Assembly: GCA_025449115.1 (NCBI GenBank)
Contig: JAHLKC010000084.1
Span: 62,001 to 126,000, forward strand
DNA: 64,000 nt
Source: Chytridium lagenaria
Taxonomy: Eukaryota; Chytridiomycota; Chytridiomycetes; Chytridiales; Chytridiaceae
Direction of reading: 5' to 3'
In this document: piece by piece, positions 52,905-63,241 of the stretch
Layout: the number at the start of each line of letters is the position of its first letter
How positions within the stretch are numbered: position 1 is the stretch's first letter
The notes under the pieces: generated by a model
Databases searched by the model: none
Told to the model about the DNA's origin: nothing
The model's input: the letters and a program-made list of their open reading frames with translations, nothing else
Program-made: the position numbers and the translations under genes

Positions 52905-55640
52905 TTACGAGTACTGTGGCGGCGCATCATCGCTCCTTGTAACAGGAGGTACCACCGTAATTTGGATCCCAGCAGTCCTTCTTGCCTCCTCAACAAGCGC
53001 CATAATAACAGTCCGTGCAGAAGGTGGTTCAATCCCCATTCCCGCGAGTCGTTGATCGGACAGAAGGAGGAACGTGGATCCAGTGACAGCGTTTGCTAAG
53101 ATATAGGGTTAAATCTCTTCTGCAATAAAAACCAACAATCAAAAGAGAATGGTAGAATACCTCGTAATATATCTGTTAACGCTGGGCCAATCCCAACTGA
53201 CATCAACCATTCTCCAACTTCCGCAGTAGACCATCCCGCAACGTCACCCGTCCTACTTGTGTCTCCTCCCGCTACAAAAGCCTCCTTCTTCTCCCCCTTG
53301 ACCTCCTCCACCCTCTGCACCTCTGTTGAAATCCTACTAAAATGCCTGTCCAATCCCGAAAACAACGCTGTCGGGATCGGTTCCTTCCTATCACTCCTGA
53401 CAGGCGGCACTGACATGGCGCTGCTTGACTCGCTTGATGGAACGGGTGACGAGTACGCTGTGGACGAAGTCGTGGAGGGTGGGGATGCATAGGTGGTTGC
53501 TGTGGAGATGGTGTTGGTGGGCTGTAATGTGGTGGTGGACGATAACGTTCCAATACGTCCGGATCCAACCGTGGAGACGGTGTTTCCACGTCCGGGTTCA
53601 TGGTTAAAGATAGTTGAGACTGTGTTTCCACGTCCAGCTGCGAATCCGAGAGCCGTGGATCCGATAGATGAGACAGTGTCACCACGTCCAGATTGTAATG
53701 ACGGGGCAGAGGTCACGGTGTTCCACGTCCAGGTTCCAATGCTGCTACAGAGGAGAGAGTGTTTCCACGTCCAGGTTCCAATGCTGCTTCAGAGGAGACA
53801 GTGTTTCCACGTCCAGCTTCCAATGCTCCTAAGGAGGAGACAGTGTTTCCACGGCCAGCCTCCAAACCAACGGCCGATGCGGTAAGTTCCCGATCATCTT
53901 CCAATGACAATACCGTCGAAACTGTATTCCCCCGTCCAGCCATGCCAAAGGTCGAAGCTGCATTATCTCCCGCCATCAAACCCGCGGAACTCGCTCCCGG
54001 GTTCCCACTTATATTTCCACCGTTTGCGAAAATGAACGGTCTGGATCCTAAATCAAAACTTGAGGGTGCGATAGGTTCCGAATCAAATTTAGATCGTAGG
54101 GGGAGGATTTTATCCGGGTATGGTGATAGATTTATAGTGGAAGGACCTTTTAAAGTGGGTGCTTTACGTTTTCGGGTGTAAATGAGGATGCCGATGAGGA
54201 GGAGGAGAGCTATGGGGATGGAGACGGCAAGAGCGATAATAGTAGAGGAGGTTAAAGGTGAGGAGGAGGAGGAGGACGAAGTGGATGGATCTGACGAGTT
54301 TGCCGCTGGAAGACCCGTTGGACCCAGGCCGACGGTGGATATCGCGGTGAGGGAGGGCTGTTGTTGGGAAGGTTGGGTCAAGGGTGGTGAGTTGCCAGAG
54401 GATTCGCTGGAAACGGCAGATGAGGCTAAAGGAGACAGAGAAGTCTCGGTTACCCCGGCGATGATATATTGCTGATGGATGGGGATGCGGGATCGGTAGC
54501 ACCAGGTTGGGTATTTGATGGAGGTGATGGGTTTGGATCGGATGGACTTGAGGGGGATGGTACTGGTGATGGAGGTTGAGAATCAGGGAGTCCAAGAGAT
54601 CCAGAGGAGATGATTAAGGTGCTGGCAGTATTGGAATTGCCAGCTAGCCTCGAACAAAGGAGGTTGCCATTGGCAAGAGTGCGCAAGACAATGTAGCGGC
54701 ATCCGGAGGTTGCTCTGCAGTTATCAAGACATTCGGCTTTGGAATTCAGCTGCGTCACCACTAATTATTTAATTAGGTTTTAACTCAGGACTTTCAAGGC
54801 AAATAAAAGAATTGGCATACCTCCTCCAATTTGGTTGGCCCTAATAGCGCCTTGGATGTCCACGTCTGGGGCGTCCAAAAAGGTCATGACACCGGCTTCA
54901 TTCGACGACCCTTTCCTACGTTCAGACGTTAATTTTGAATGCGCGTGTTGGAATAAGAATGAAATGTTTCAAGGGTTGTTGAGGTTGATCGCTTACAATG
55001 AACACGTTCCTGATAGTTGTTATGTTAATGGGCCGCAGAGAAGAGACTGTTGGTAAGTAACAGAAAAAATCGCACAACACATGAAAATAATGTAACAAAG
55101 ATGGCAATGTACCTTGATTCGAGTATGAGGATCTGAAGGGGTTAAAAAAGGATTATAAAATATTAGTAATTATATTGAAGATAAATAAAGGACAATGGGC
55201 GTTCTACTAATTTGAAACAAAACAAAAACCAAACCCACATAATGCATTGCGAGTTGGCAGCGCAGAGCCTGGCGCACTGGCATCGAGACGTTGCTGTTGC
55301 CGATTGAATCTCGGCTATTAATTATTAAGTAGATTTCGAACGGGAATATGTGCATGGTGCGTGTGCGTTGAAAAGAGAGAGGGATGGTATCCATTGAAAA
55401 AGTGATATGGGTGAACGAGTAAAAGAGTGGTGCGAGCGAGTTAACATTGTGAGTAAATTATACGTAGGTAATTATATTTTTACGAATACATGAACAGACA
55501 TACCATTCCTGAAATCTAGGCCCTGCGCTAATATTATTTGCCCCGATCCACACGTTTCTACCGACTGAGCGCGCACAAGCTCAAGAGGAATGATGATCAA
55601 CTGTGAAAGTAGCAGTAAAAGTATTAGGTGATGCCAGTTG
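52905..55640 (-). CDS. Surface protein C: Cys-rich ectodomain, TM, SAM domain, PPxY tail
   Basis: Minus strand, convergent with A and B. Exons: 1 (ends 55504; RAQSVETCGSGQ...LDFRNG), 55314-55239 (RCQCARLCAANSQCIM), 55132-55113, 55009-54997 (13 nt, GTCS), 54915-54821, 54760-53161 and 53095-52905. The lengths 76, 13 and 95 equal the matching exons of gene A. Ectodomain AECLDNCRATSGCRYIVLR...CSRLAG, a Pro/Ser stalk, then the helix TIIALAVSIPIALLLLIGILIY and RKRK. The cytoplasmic linker has about eight GRGNTVS repeats. The SAM domain (WSTAEVGEWLMSVGI...NAVTGSTFLLLSDQRLAGMGI) ends the protein with DDAPPQYS, a PPxY. Frameshifts occur near 54475 and 53720 (missing A inside a repeat), and the first Met is not resolved. 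Same family as A and B. Confidence 0.7.
53575..53950 (-). repeat. ~42-bp repeats encoding GRGNTVSS units in gene C
   Basis: About eight units of (A/P)GRGNTVS(S/T)xxALE, mostly 14 residues long, lie between the TM helix and the SAM domain. Variants include GRGDTVSS and GRGNTLSS. On the + strand the core reads ACAGTGTTTCCACGTCCAG. Confidence 0.85.
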
Positions 55641-55671
55641 CTGTTACTGGATCATTTTCCTGTGAGATTGT

Positions 55672-55783
55672 ACGGATGATGTTGAGGATGCCGATGATGA
55701 TGCCGATGATGATGCCGATGATGATGATGATGATGATGGAGATGATGATGATGAAAGTGGTGGTGGTGATGATGGTGATGAAG
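55672..55783 (+). repeat. (GAT)n-type microsatellite
   Basis: Imperfect run of GAT/GCC/GGT triplets (gatgatgatgatgatgatgg and variants). No supporting gene model was found, so it is treated as a simple repeat. Confidence 0.8.
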
Positions 55784-55904
55784 GCATCATGCGAATGCCG
55801 AGAGGGTTGCGATGAGGGAGCTGTTTTCTTTAAAGTTAATCTATCCGTTTTCTTTTTCTCCTAAATATTTTTATTTATTTATTTATTTTTAAGAATAAAT
55901 AAAA

Positions 55905-56340
55905 TCACCTAGTTTAGAAAAAACCTTCACTTGTAACAAGCAAAATTCGCTCGCGGATTATTGCTTATCACAAATCCAAATCCAAATGAAATGAAATGAA
56001 GCGGCCCGCAACTTCCGCCCCAAAATATTAAAAAAAATCATGAAAGACAATCCGTAGCGATTTTTGAATTCCGACCACCTGGAAAACGGTTCTGGAGCAC
56101 CTTCCGGATCAAGGAGGAGGAGGAGGAGGAGGAAAGGTGAAAAGGGAAAATTACTATTTGTTTTATTATTTATTTTATTTTATTAATAGATTTTATTTAT
56201 TAATAATTATTAATAAATAAATAATTATTAATAATATATTTCTTCTTTTCGCTCTCGAGAGGCCGCCAAAGAGGCCGTCATGACGGCCATCCCACCCCCG
56301 CCTCGAATCGCATCCCCGCCTCCCTTCGCTACCATCCACC
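55905..56340 (+). repeat. Foldback element, near-identical outer left arm
   Basis: Reverse complement of about 59670-60115 with only a few differences. Contains a (gga) microsatellite and an AT-rich TTATTAATAA tract. It ends where CATCCACC-type degenerate repeats begin. Confidence 0.85.
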
Positions 56341-56760
56341 CCCAGCCATCCACCCCCACCATCCATCCCATCCATCTGGCATCACTACTCCACTACCCAT
56401 CCAGCGCAACCCTCCACACTCATACATTCATCCGCTTTCCTCTTCCATCCATCCGCCGGGTCCTCCCATCTCATCCATCATCCTTTCATTCATTCACTTA
56501 ACCATCCCCCCCCCAATTCTCCACACCATCTCTCCATCCTCCCATACATCCGGATTCCATCTCTCCATCCTACTCCCTTCACCTTCTAACCCTTTTCTTA
56601 CCTATCCCCCGCCTATCCCGGCCCATCCACCTTTCTTTATTCATCCATTCATCTTTCCATCTATTCATTAATTTATCCTTCCCCCCCATCATCACCCCCT
56701 TGTCATATTCACCCACCTGCGTCCATTTCATTAATTCCACTAGTTCTTGATTTTTTTATC

Positions 56761-56815
56761 GTGGGGAACTCAGTCTCGACCGTTCAGGGGTTCAAATCCC
56801 CTGATGGTCAATTCA
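56761..56815 (+). other. tRNA-like T-arm / pol III B box in the left arm
   Basis: CAGGGGTTCAAATCCCCTG (56785-56803) is a perfect 5-bp T stem with a TTCAAAT loop and matches the pol III B-box consensus GGTTCAAATCC. It is followed by ATGGTCA, like a 3' acceptor strand. I find no 5' tRNA half (no A box, D arm or anticodon arm), so it is not a complete tRNA gene. A diverged inverted copy lies in the right arm (59283-59345). Confidence 0.5.
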
Positions 56816-59026
56816 TCGACATCTGCTTCCGCGTCCATTCACCTACCTTTGCCCCTTCCATTCACTGCCCATCCGCCCATCCACCGTACATTCATCCATC
56901 CATGTACCGCACCATCCATCAATCCTTCATAATCCTTCAGCTTAATTGACCTACTAGGGTCCTACTATTGTTCCTATCCCTTTACTCTTATGGTCAAACT
57001 ATTTATCGTGAGCATCACGAAAAGCACCGTGTCCGTTTGGTAGAAGGTTATAGCAGATGGATTTTTATATTTTCGTTTTTGAAATTTCAAATTCTTTATA
57101 CCTTCACTAAGAACATCTTCTACTATTTATCTTTTAATCTCTTCAATTCATCTCTAACAATAATTTTTAAGTAATGGGTAATAAATTAATAAACAATAAA
57201 ATTGAGCTGGATTAAAATATTTATAACGCGGAACAAGATTATAATATGGATAAAAGATGCAGTTTGCTATTGTCAACAGAGTGCAGGCTGGCTTCGGCGA
57301 CACACCTTTTTCTCACCAAATTCGTAATAAATATTCAGATTATGAAAAATATTGCAGCGACTTGGTGAAATTTGACAATATTGAGGTTCTTCTAGGACGT
57401 GCCTACATTGATGGCATGCTATTAACGACATTCAATGACACTAAATAATATATGTATAAGCTGTATATATATGTGATTAATTGTATTTGATCAGGACAAT
57501 TGATGTAGATGCCTTCTGAGGTGGGCTGATTAAGTAGAACATGTAAGACGATTTTTTTAACATGCATCATTCTCACTCAAATGATGCCCGATCATTCTCA
57601 TTTTTCTACCAAAATAGGTAACAGATTCTATGTAGGCGCAAACGTAATTTGACCCGCGTCAAGACTCTGGTTGATGTACTTCATATGGATGTAACTGTTT
57701 ACAACAATAAAAAATAAAGTGATATTATATAGTTTAGAGCATACACAACGCGTTGCTTGAGGGCTCATATTTTTCTCATATGTGCTTTATCACTCGTTAC
57801 AGCTTTGGTGTTAGTATGACGCGTAAAAACGTCTTTTATATTACCTCTTGCTATGTACACCAAAATCTTAGGTCTACTTTCAAACTGACGACGTACTTAT
57901 ACAGCCCCCTTGTAAAGTGTTTGAAAATACACCAAATTTCGCTCAGCTTCATAAATTTCACATACACATTATGAGATGGAAATTCAAGGCTGTAGTGTGC
58001 GGTGACGATAACCTTCATTAAGTAATATCTGTTTTTTGAGATTCCTGAAAATCATTTTTGCTTTTGACCTCAAGAAATCAACACACCTCACAACCCATCT
58101 TCCCATCGCAATCTCAAAAAAGTTGAACCATCCAGCCCAGCACCCCCCATATTATTATATTGTTTGAAGCGTCTCAAGCACATTGATATATTGTCAAAGT
58201 AAAGGCTCTGTATAATATCTTTTCAGAACGTTATTTGAAGTAGACAAAAAATTACAAAAATGACCGTACAGCCTCAACCCATCACGCGATAGACTTTAAC
58301 GTTTACAATAACTATCATCCGTACTTAAGGAATGTATTATTTAAATTTAGTAGAGTTTTTCCAAAAAATGACAGTGTTTGGCATCACGCAGTGTTTTTCT
58401 ACAGCGCGTTTCAATAAAGTGTGATATCTTGTTTTTTTGAACGTATTGGAATCGCAAACTTTGCTAGTACGTGCCAACACAGGATGTAATTTGATGTTGT
58501 TAGTAAAGACTCTCTAGCTAAAGATTTAAGGGTGCGGCAAATAATGCGTGTGGTTTGAATAGAATGTTCCTTCTCGTTAACCATGCTGAACGCGCTTTGG
58601 CACGCATATGACATTGCTGCAGCAACTACGGAATGTCATGGATACTGCATCCATTGTAGATATAGATATATGAGGCTATCAATACAATCTTTAAGCCACG
58701 ACGTATATCTGTAAAAGCGCCAGAATGAAGACTGGAGCAAGATTAGCGAGAATGTTAATGCAGGCACTATAGTGAGAGGAGAGTTTATTTACAACAATGA
58801 AAGTTACAATGCAGATGGGCAAAAGATGACAAAGACAAGGATGACGGCAATTACACCTGATAACGTTTGCAGTATTTAATCCGTTGGGACATATATAAAG
58901 ACACAGTTTGTTTGCGAAAACCAAAACGCACATCTGTAACAAGATAAGAGACAGAGGAGAAAAAATGATAGTGGAGAAGGTATAGAATATATTTAGTTAC
59001 ATTTAAACTATCATTCGCACGCGAAA

Positions 59027-59071
59027 TGTTAACGACGACAAACACGCGAAATGTTAACGACGACAATTACT
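59027..59071 (+). repeat. 27-bp tandem duplication
   Basis: ACGCGAAATGTTAACGACGACAA occurs twice in a row (about 59018 and 59045) in the centre-right of the foldback element. Confidence 0.6.
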
Positions 59072-59282
59072 TAATTGAGGACGGAGAAGGGAATGCAAAT
59101 AAATGAATATGTTAAATTATTAAAATAGATGAGCAATTACTCTAGTGGATCAGGCTAAAAGCAATGTTGAATGGAAAATGAAGCGCTGGATGGATGAAAG
59201 GATTGTGCAGGAGGTTAGTGGAAGTTCGGCGGATGGATTGGGCAAAGGCAGAAGAATAAGTGGGGCAGCGGATAAATGATGG

Positions 59283-59345
59283 ACCAAAATGACAGTCAAG
59301 GGACTTGAACCCCTGATTAGTCGAGACCTTTCCCCCCCAAAAACA
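59283..59345 (-). other. tRNA-like T-arm / B box in the right arm
   Basis: On the minus strand it reads GGTCTCGACTAATCAGGGGTTCAAGTCCCTTGACTGTCA in two joined parts; the stem has one weakened pair compared with the left copy. It is preceded by a G run. Its presence in both diverged inner arms shows it belonged to the ancestral arm. Confidence 0.5.
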
Positions 59346-59669
59346 AATTAAAACAAACGAAAAAAAGAATTGAATTAACGGTGTGAAGGCGGGGGAAGTA
59401 TGGGATGAGCGATGCTGGTGGTGGGTATGGGAACGGATCAACAAATGGATGGAAAGATGGATGGGATGGAGGATGAAATGTGGATGATACGGGATGGGTA
59501 AATGGAGGGATTGGATGGGAGCATGGCGAGACGGAATTCGGATGGATGGGAGGATGGAGAGATGGAATCCGGATGGATGGGAGATAAAGAGATGGTGTGG
59601 AGAATGGGTGGGGGATGGGTGAATGGATGGTCAGAAGATTGATGGATGAGATGGGAGGAACCGGTGGAT

Positions 59670-60115
59670 GGATGGATGGGGGTGGATGGTAGCGAAGGGA
59701 GGCGGGGATGCGATTCGAGGCGGGGGTGGGATGGCCGTCATGACGGCCTCTTTGGCGGCCTCTCGAGAGCGAAAAGAAGAAATATATTATAATAATTATT
59801 TATTTATTAATAATTATTAATAAATAAAATCTATTAATAAAATAAAATAAATAATAAAACAAATAGTAATTTTCCCTTTTCACCTTTCCTCCTCCTCCTC
59901 CTCCTCCTTGATCCGGAAGGTGCTCCAGAACCGTTTTCCAGGTGGTCGGAATTCAAAAATCGCTACGGATTGTCTTTCATGATTTTTTTTAATATTTTGG
60001 GGCGGAAGTTGCGGGCCGCTTCATTTCATTTCATTTGGATTTGGATTTGTGATAAGCAATAATCCGCGAGCGAATTTTGCTTGTTACAAGTGAAGGTTTT
60101 TTCTAAACTAGGTGA
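59670..60115 (-). repeat. Foldback element, near-identical outer right arm
   Basis: Partner of 55905-56340 in inverted orientation. One visible difference is in the AT-rich tract, where the right arm has ATTATAATAATTATTTA and the left arm has a slightly longer TAATTATTAATAA form. Confidence 0.85.
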
Positions 60116-60279
60116 ATAAAATAATAAAAAAAATACAAAATAATGCCCAAAAAAGGAAACAATCTGGTTTCTAATTGGGAAGGCCAAGCACCAAAGGATT
60201 ACACAAAACCCTTCTTTCCTCACAAATTGTTTCAAGTCCATTAACCAATAGAATCACTCCTAGCAATCGGCACTTCAAA

Positions 60280-61523
60280 ATTTGACTCTTTTGTGTTGGA
60301 TTTGTCTAAAGGGTGGCTCCACAACGTTTGAAAAACCAAATATTTTATTTATGAGTCCTGGAATTTCACCGTCGCAGGATCACCCTCTGCTTTATCTCAA
60401 TAGCGAATTCACACACACTTCTTTGTACCTTCAAGAACGCCAACAGCATTTAATCTGCCGAAATTATTGCTATGTGTATGTGAGATCTTAGAAACGGTGT
60501 TGAGGTCGATGGTGGCGAATTTGGAAGAAAGAGCTGTGGCTTCTATTATTCAGTTATCGGCGACAACCCTGCATAATATCCTGAATTCACTCTACCGTAA
60601 TTTCGTTCAATGTAAACAACAACCCCCTGCAATTAATAAAATGAGTGTTGTTAAATTGAACGATTTAAGAGGCATTTCCTCATAGGAAAATCGACTCTCA
60701 CCCAATGAAAAACGGATTCCCCGTACGAGAAAACCCTAGTAACGATAAGCAAAAAAAGATCAACCTTCGTGATTGCTTTAACTCTGTTGGTGTGGCATTG
60801 TACGTTGCCCCTCAATTTCCCCGACTTTTTAAAAGTATCACGGAAACCACACCAACGCAATGACGAATCCGAAAACTTGATTTTGATTGAGAAAGGCCCC
60901 GTAAGCCTGTCAAAAGCTCAGCTCACGCGTATTGTTGCATGGACTCGACGCTGCCTACACGCTCACGGATACAGCCTCGCGAGAAAAATCACCCACGTTG
61001 CGCAAATGGTTGAAGTTGACCCTCAAGTATAATTTTAGACTTCAGACTTTCGTGCTCGACATGATGAAAACCTTCAACGTCACGCGAGATCGCCTTGGAA
61101 ACATGGATCAAACAAACATACCATTTGATCTCATGCCTAAGGTCACAATTAGGAAAAAGGGCGATAAAAGTATTACTGTTAAAACACCAAAAGTGAAAGG
61201 GGGTAAGGGATCCTTTTTCACGGCCTTTCAATTACTTACGTTTTTTTCTTCCGCAGGAGGACGCGCAACCTGCAATCTCGCGGTCATGGGGGACGGCAAA
61301 AAGCTTCCCGCATTTATTATCTTTTCCGGCGAAAGAACGAAGCAGAGCCGCGTCATTAAAGAGGCACGAAAGATGAGTGAAAACTTTGGAGGACACACGT
61401 ATTTTTTGGCGCAGAAGAACGGATGGACTGATGCCGACGTGATGATGGAGTGGATTGAGACGATTTGGAAACCGTTTGCGCTTTCTGTGGAACACACGAA
61501 AGGAAGTTTGTTTGCACCAAAAG
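60280..61523 (+). pseudogene. pogo/Tc5-type DDE transposase, broken and truncated
   Basis: The N-terminal part has a CENP-B/Tc5-type helix-turn-helix stretch (PVSLSKAQLTRIVAWTRRCL...ARKITHVAQM, 60898-61010). In a second frame comes the DDE_1 domain: RLGNMDQTNIPFDLMPK (first catalytic Asp), TCNLAVMGDGKKLPAFIIF, YFLAQKNGWTDADVMMEWIETIWKPF. A possible intron at about 61203-61256 splits the domain. The block holding the second and third acidic residues is missing: the frame ends at 61528, four bases after a putative LTR begins. A frameshift joins the two halves near 60990. It starts 165 bp from the foldback element's end, but there is no proof they are one unit. Confidence 0.75.
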
Positions 61524-61834
61524 TGTAAATAAAGAGTGGTTTATTAAGTAAGTTGAGTGAGAAAATTGGAGTGTGTCAACTAGAGGGAAAGCGCTTGCAA
61601 GTGCAGAAAAGGTAGTGTGAGGGGGGAAAGGGCTCCTTTTATATGCGAGCGCTGTTCCCTTCAGAGTTGCTGCGGGCTGCTTCAAGGGAAGCGTACCGCC
61701 ACTTTGGCGTTTCGAGACGACGGGTGAAGGGGGTGAGTTGAAAGGACAAAGCAAATCAGTGAGTGTAACAAGTTTATAAACTAAATAAACTAGTATCCTT
61801 GTGTAACTTGATTCTTTTATTTGTTTTGTCTCCA
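61524..61834 (+). mobile_element. Putative LTR (311 bp) inserted in the transposase
   Basis: Begins TGTAAATAAAG and ends TTTGTCTCCA (TG...CA). It contains a TATA-like tttatatgcg near 61640 and aataaa-type signals near 61782. TGGTATCCCAGGAG starts 4 bp after the end and would pair with a tRNA 3' end (...GGGATACCA), like a primer-binding site. No second LTR is in the window, so this is unconfirmed. Confidence 0.45.
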
Positions 61835-62870
61835 AGGTTGGTATCCCAGGAGTCCGTCGGCCTTTGAAGGCGGCAACGGAACCTCACTGGTTTCTGTGAA
61901 GAATTACATTATTCACATGGCCTATGGCTCATAAGGACATTTTGTCTAAGTCCGTTGAGTTCCGTTATATCCCGCGTCGACGCGTATATTTACGCGTCAT
62001 ATTGAATCCTCCCTTCTTTTCCCTTTGGGTTTTTATATATACTTTTTCCCCACGTTTATAGGGTTTTTATTGAAGGAGGTGGCGCGCATATGTGCCGTTT
62101 ATGTGCGTGTGTATGTTGTGTCTATTATTTATTTGTATTTTGTGTATTACTTTAATATGAGAGATTTCTTGATTTAATTTGTTACCTTGTTGAATTTAAG
62201 TAGTTGATATTGAGTTGATCCCCTATCCTCTATCACCACGCGCGTGGCCTCGCGGCGTGATCTCCCCTTTACTCTTAGTTGGATGACAGTCGACCCCTCT
62301 GCCCCCTTACCACCTGGTGAAGCTGCAATCCGGCCGTCTGAGACAGAAGGCTGTGATGGAACCCCTCCTCATTCACAGTGTCCTTTAGTCGAGGCTTGGT
62401 CAGCTATATTCCACCTCTGGTGCTCTCCGACCCGATGATCAGGCGCTAACGGCATGCAATGAGTGAGGTTACCCTGTTCTAAGCTCTGAGAGGCAAACGA
62501 GAGCCCATGTTCCAAAAGGTGCCATAGTAGGGTGGCATGGAGACTTATAGCCATCCCCGATCGCCAGGAGACGATCTGGTGCTGATATTGGTTTAGAAGC
62601 AAGGTAAGTCGATAATGAAGATACTAAACACGTTCCCTTCTCCCTTAAATAAGCAGAATCTCGCGATCACTCACCCATGTTATAATCTTGTTTATAGCAT
62701 CCAATTTAATAAATACACTTTTACAATTAAACCATATTCTCTCTTTATTCGCGTTATTGATTTCTATCGTACAATGTTCCTTCAATATAAATACTTAACC
62801 ATTTCAGAATACACTGAAATAATATACTCGTCGTTGTTTACTATCGAACTAAGGGTTATATTATTGTAGG
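61835..62870. other. Retroelement-associated sequence, no intact gene
   Basis: Follows the putative primer site. No open frame over about 90 codons. A GC-richer block at about 62225-62600 (GTCGACCCCTCTGCCCCCTTACC...) has a short open frame without recognised domain. It could be the 5' leader of the LTR element or a remnant of its interior. Confidence 0.35.
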
Positions 62871-63241
62871 TGTTGAAACGGGTACATAAAAGTATGAAGT
62901 TGAAAAGGTACTCGAAAAGAAACACTTAGACAAAATCTAGGTTACACTAAACTAAGATTTAACGCGAAATCGGCCAAGTCCCCTTCATCTGATGAAGGAG
63001 ACGCGTTTCCTTCATCCATGAAGGAATACCACATATCAAAGAAACGTTTATACTAAAGAAGGAAAGAAAATTCCACCCTTCAATAGACTTCCAGTTTCAG
63101 ATTAACAAAAACGAAAATAGTATAAATGTATATTAACGTGGCCTGTTTGGTTCAATTCCAACTTGACTTCCACTCTACTTGTACCCCTTTCGCTCCAGCA
63201 CCTTACATTTAACACAATAATAACCCACTTTTGATACAACA
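62871..63241 (+). other. Leader or LTR-like segment upstream of gag
   Basis: Starts TGTTGAAACGGGTACATAAAAG, a typical copia-LTR-like 5' end, and contains a palindromic CCTTCATCTGATGAAGG (62981-62997) and a second CCTTCATCCATGAAGG (63009-63024). Without the 3' LTR its borders cannot be set. Confidence 0.35.

Larger units (their letters stand above)
55905..60115. mobile_element. 4.2-kb foldback element with long inverted arms
   Basis: The left end TCACCTAGTTTAGAAAAAACC at 55905 is mirrored exactly at 60115. The outer ~430 bp of both arms is nearly identical (shared blocks include GCGGCCCGCAACTTCCGCCCC, a GGA repeat, CTCTCGAGAGGCCGCCAAAG and GTCATGACGGCC). The inner arm, rich in CATC units, is diverged with indels, out to about 56940 and 59140. 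ATAAAA abuts both ends (55899-55904 and 60116-60121), a possible 6-bp target duplication in AT-rich context. The central 2.2 kb has no open frame over about 85 codons, so no transposase is encoded. The near-identical outer arms suggest recent gene conversion or recent insertion. Confidence 0.85.

Noticed and set aside
53493..54181. Plus-strand frames with VFPRP repeats
   Set aside because: They are the reverse of the GRGNTVS repeats in gene C, which has a supported exon structure, TM helix and SAM domain on the minus strand.
56761..56815. A complete tRNA gene
   Set aside because: Only the T-arm and a 3' acceptor-like tail are visible. There is no D-arm, anticodon arm or matching 5' acceptor strand upstream.
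56280..56940. CATC/CCATCC-rich tract looks like a repeat array, possibly CRISPR-like
   Set aside because: Units are degenerate, without constant spacers, and the tract is simply the inner arm of the foldback element, mirrored at 59140-59670.
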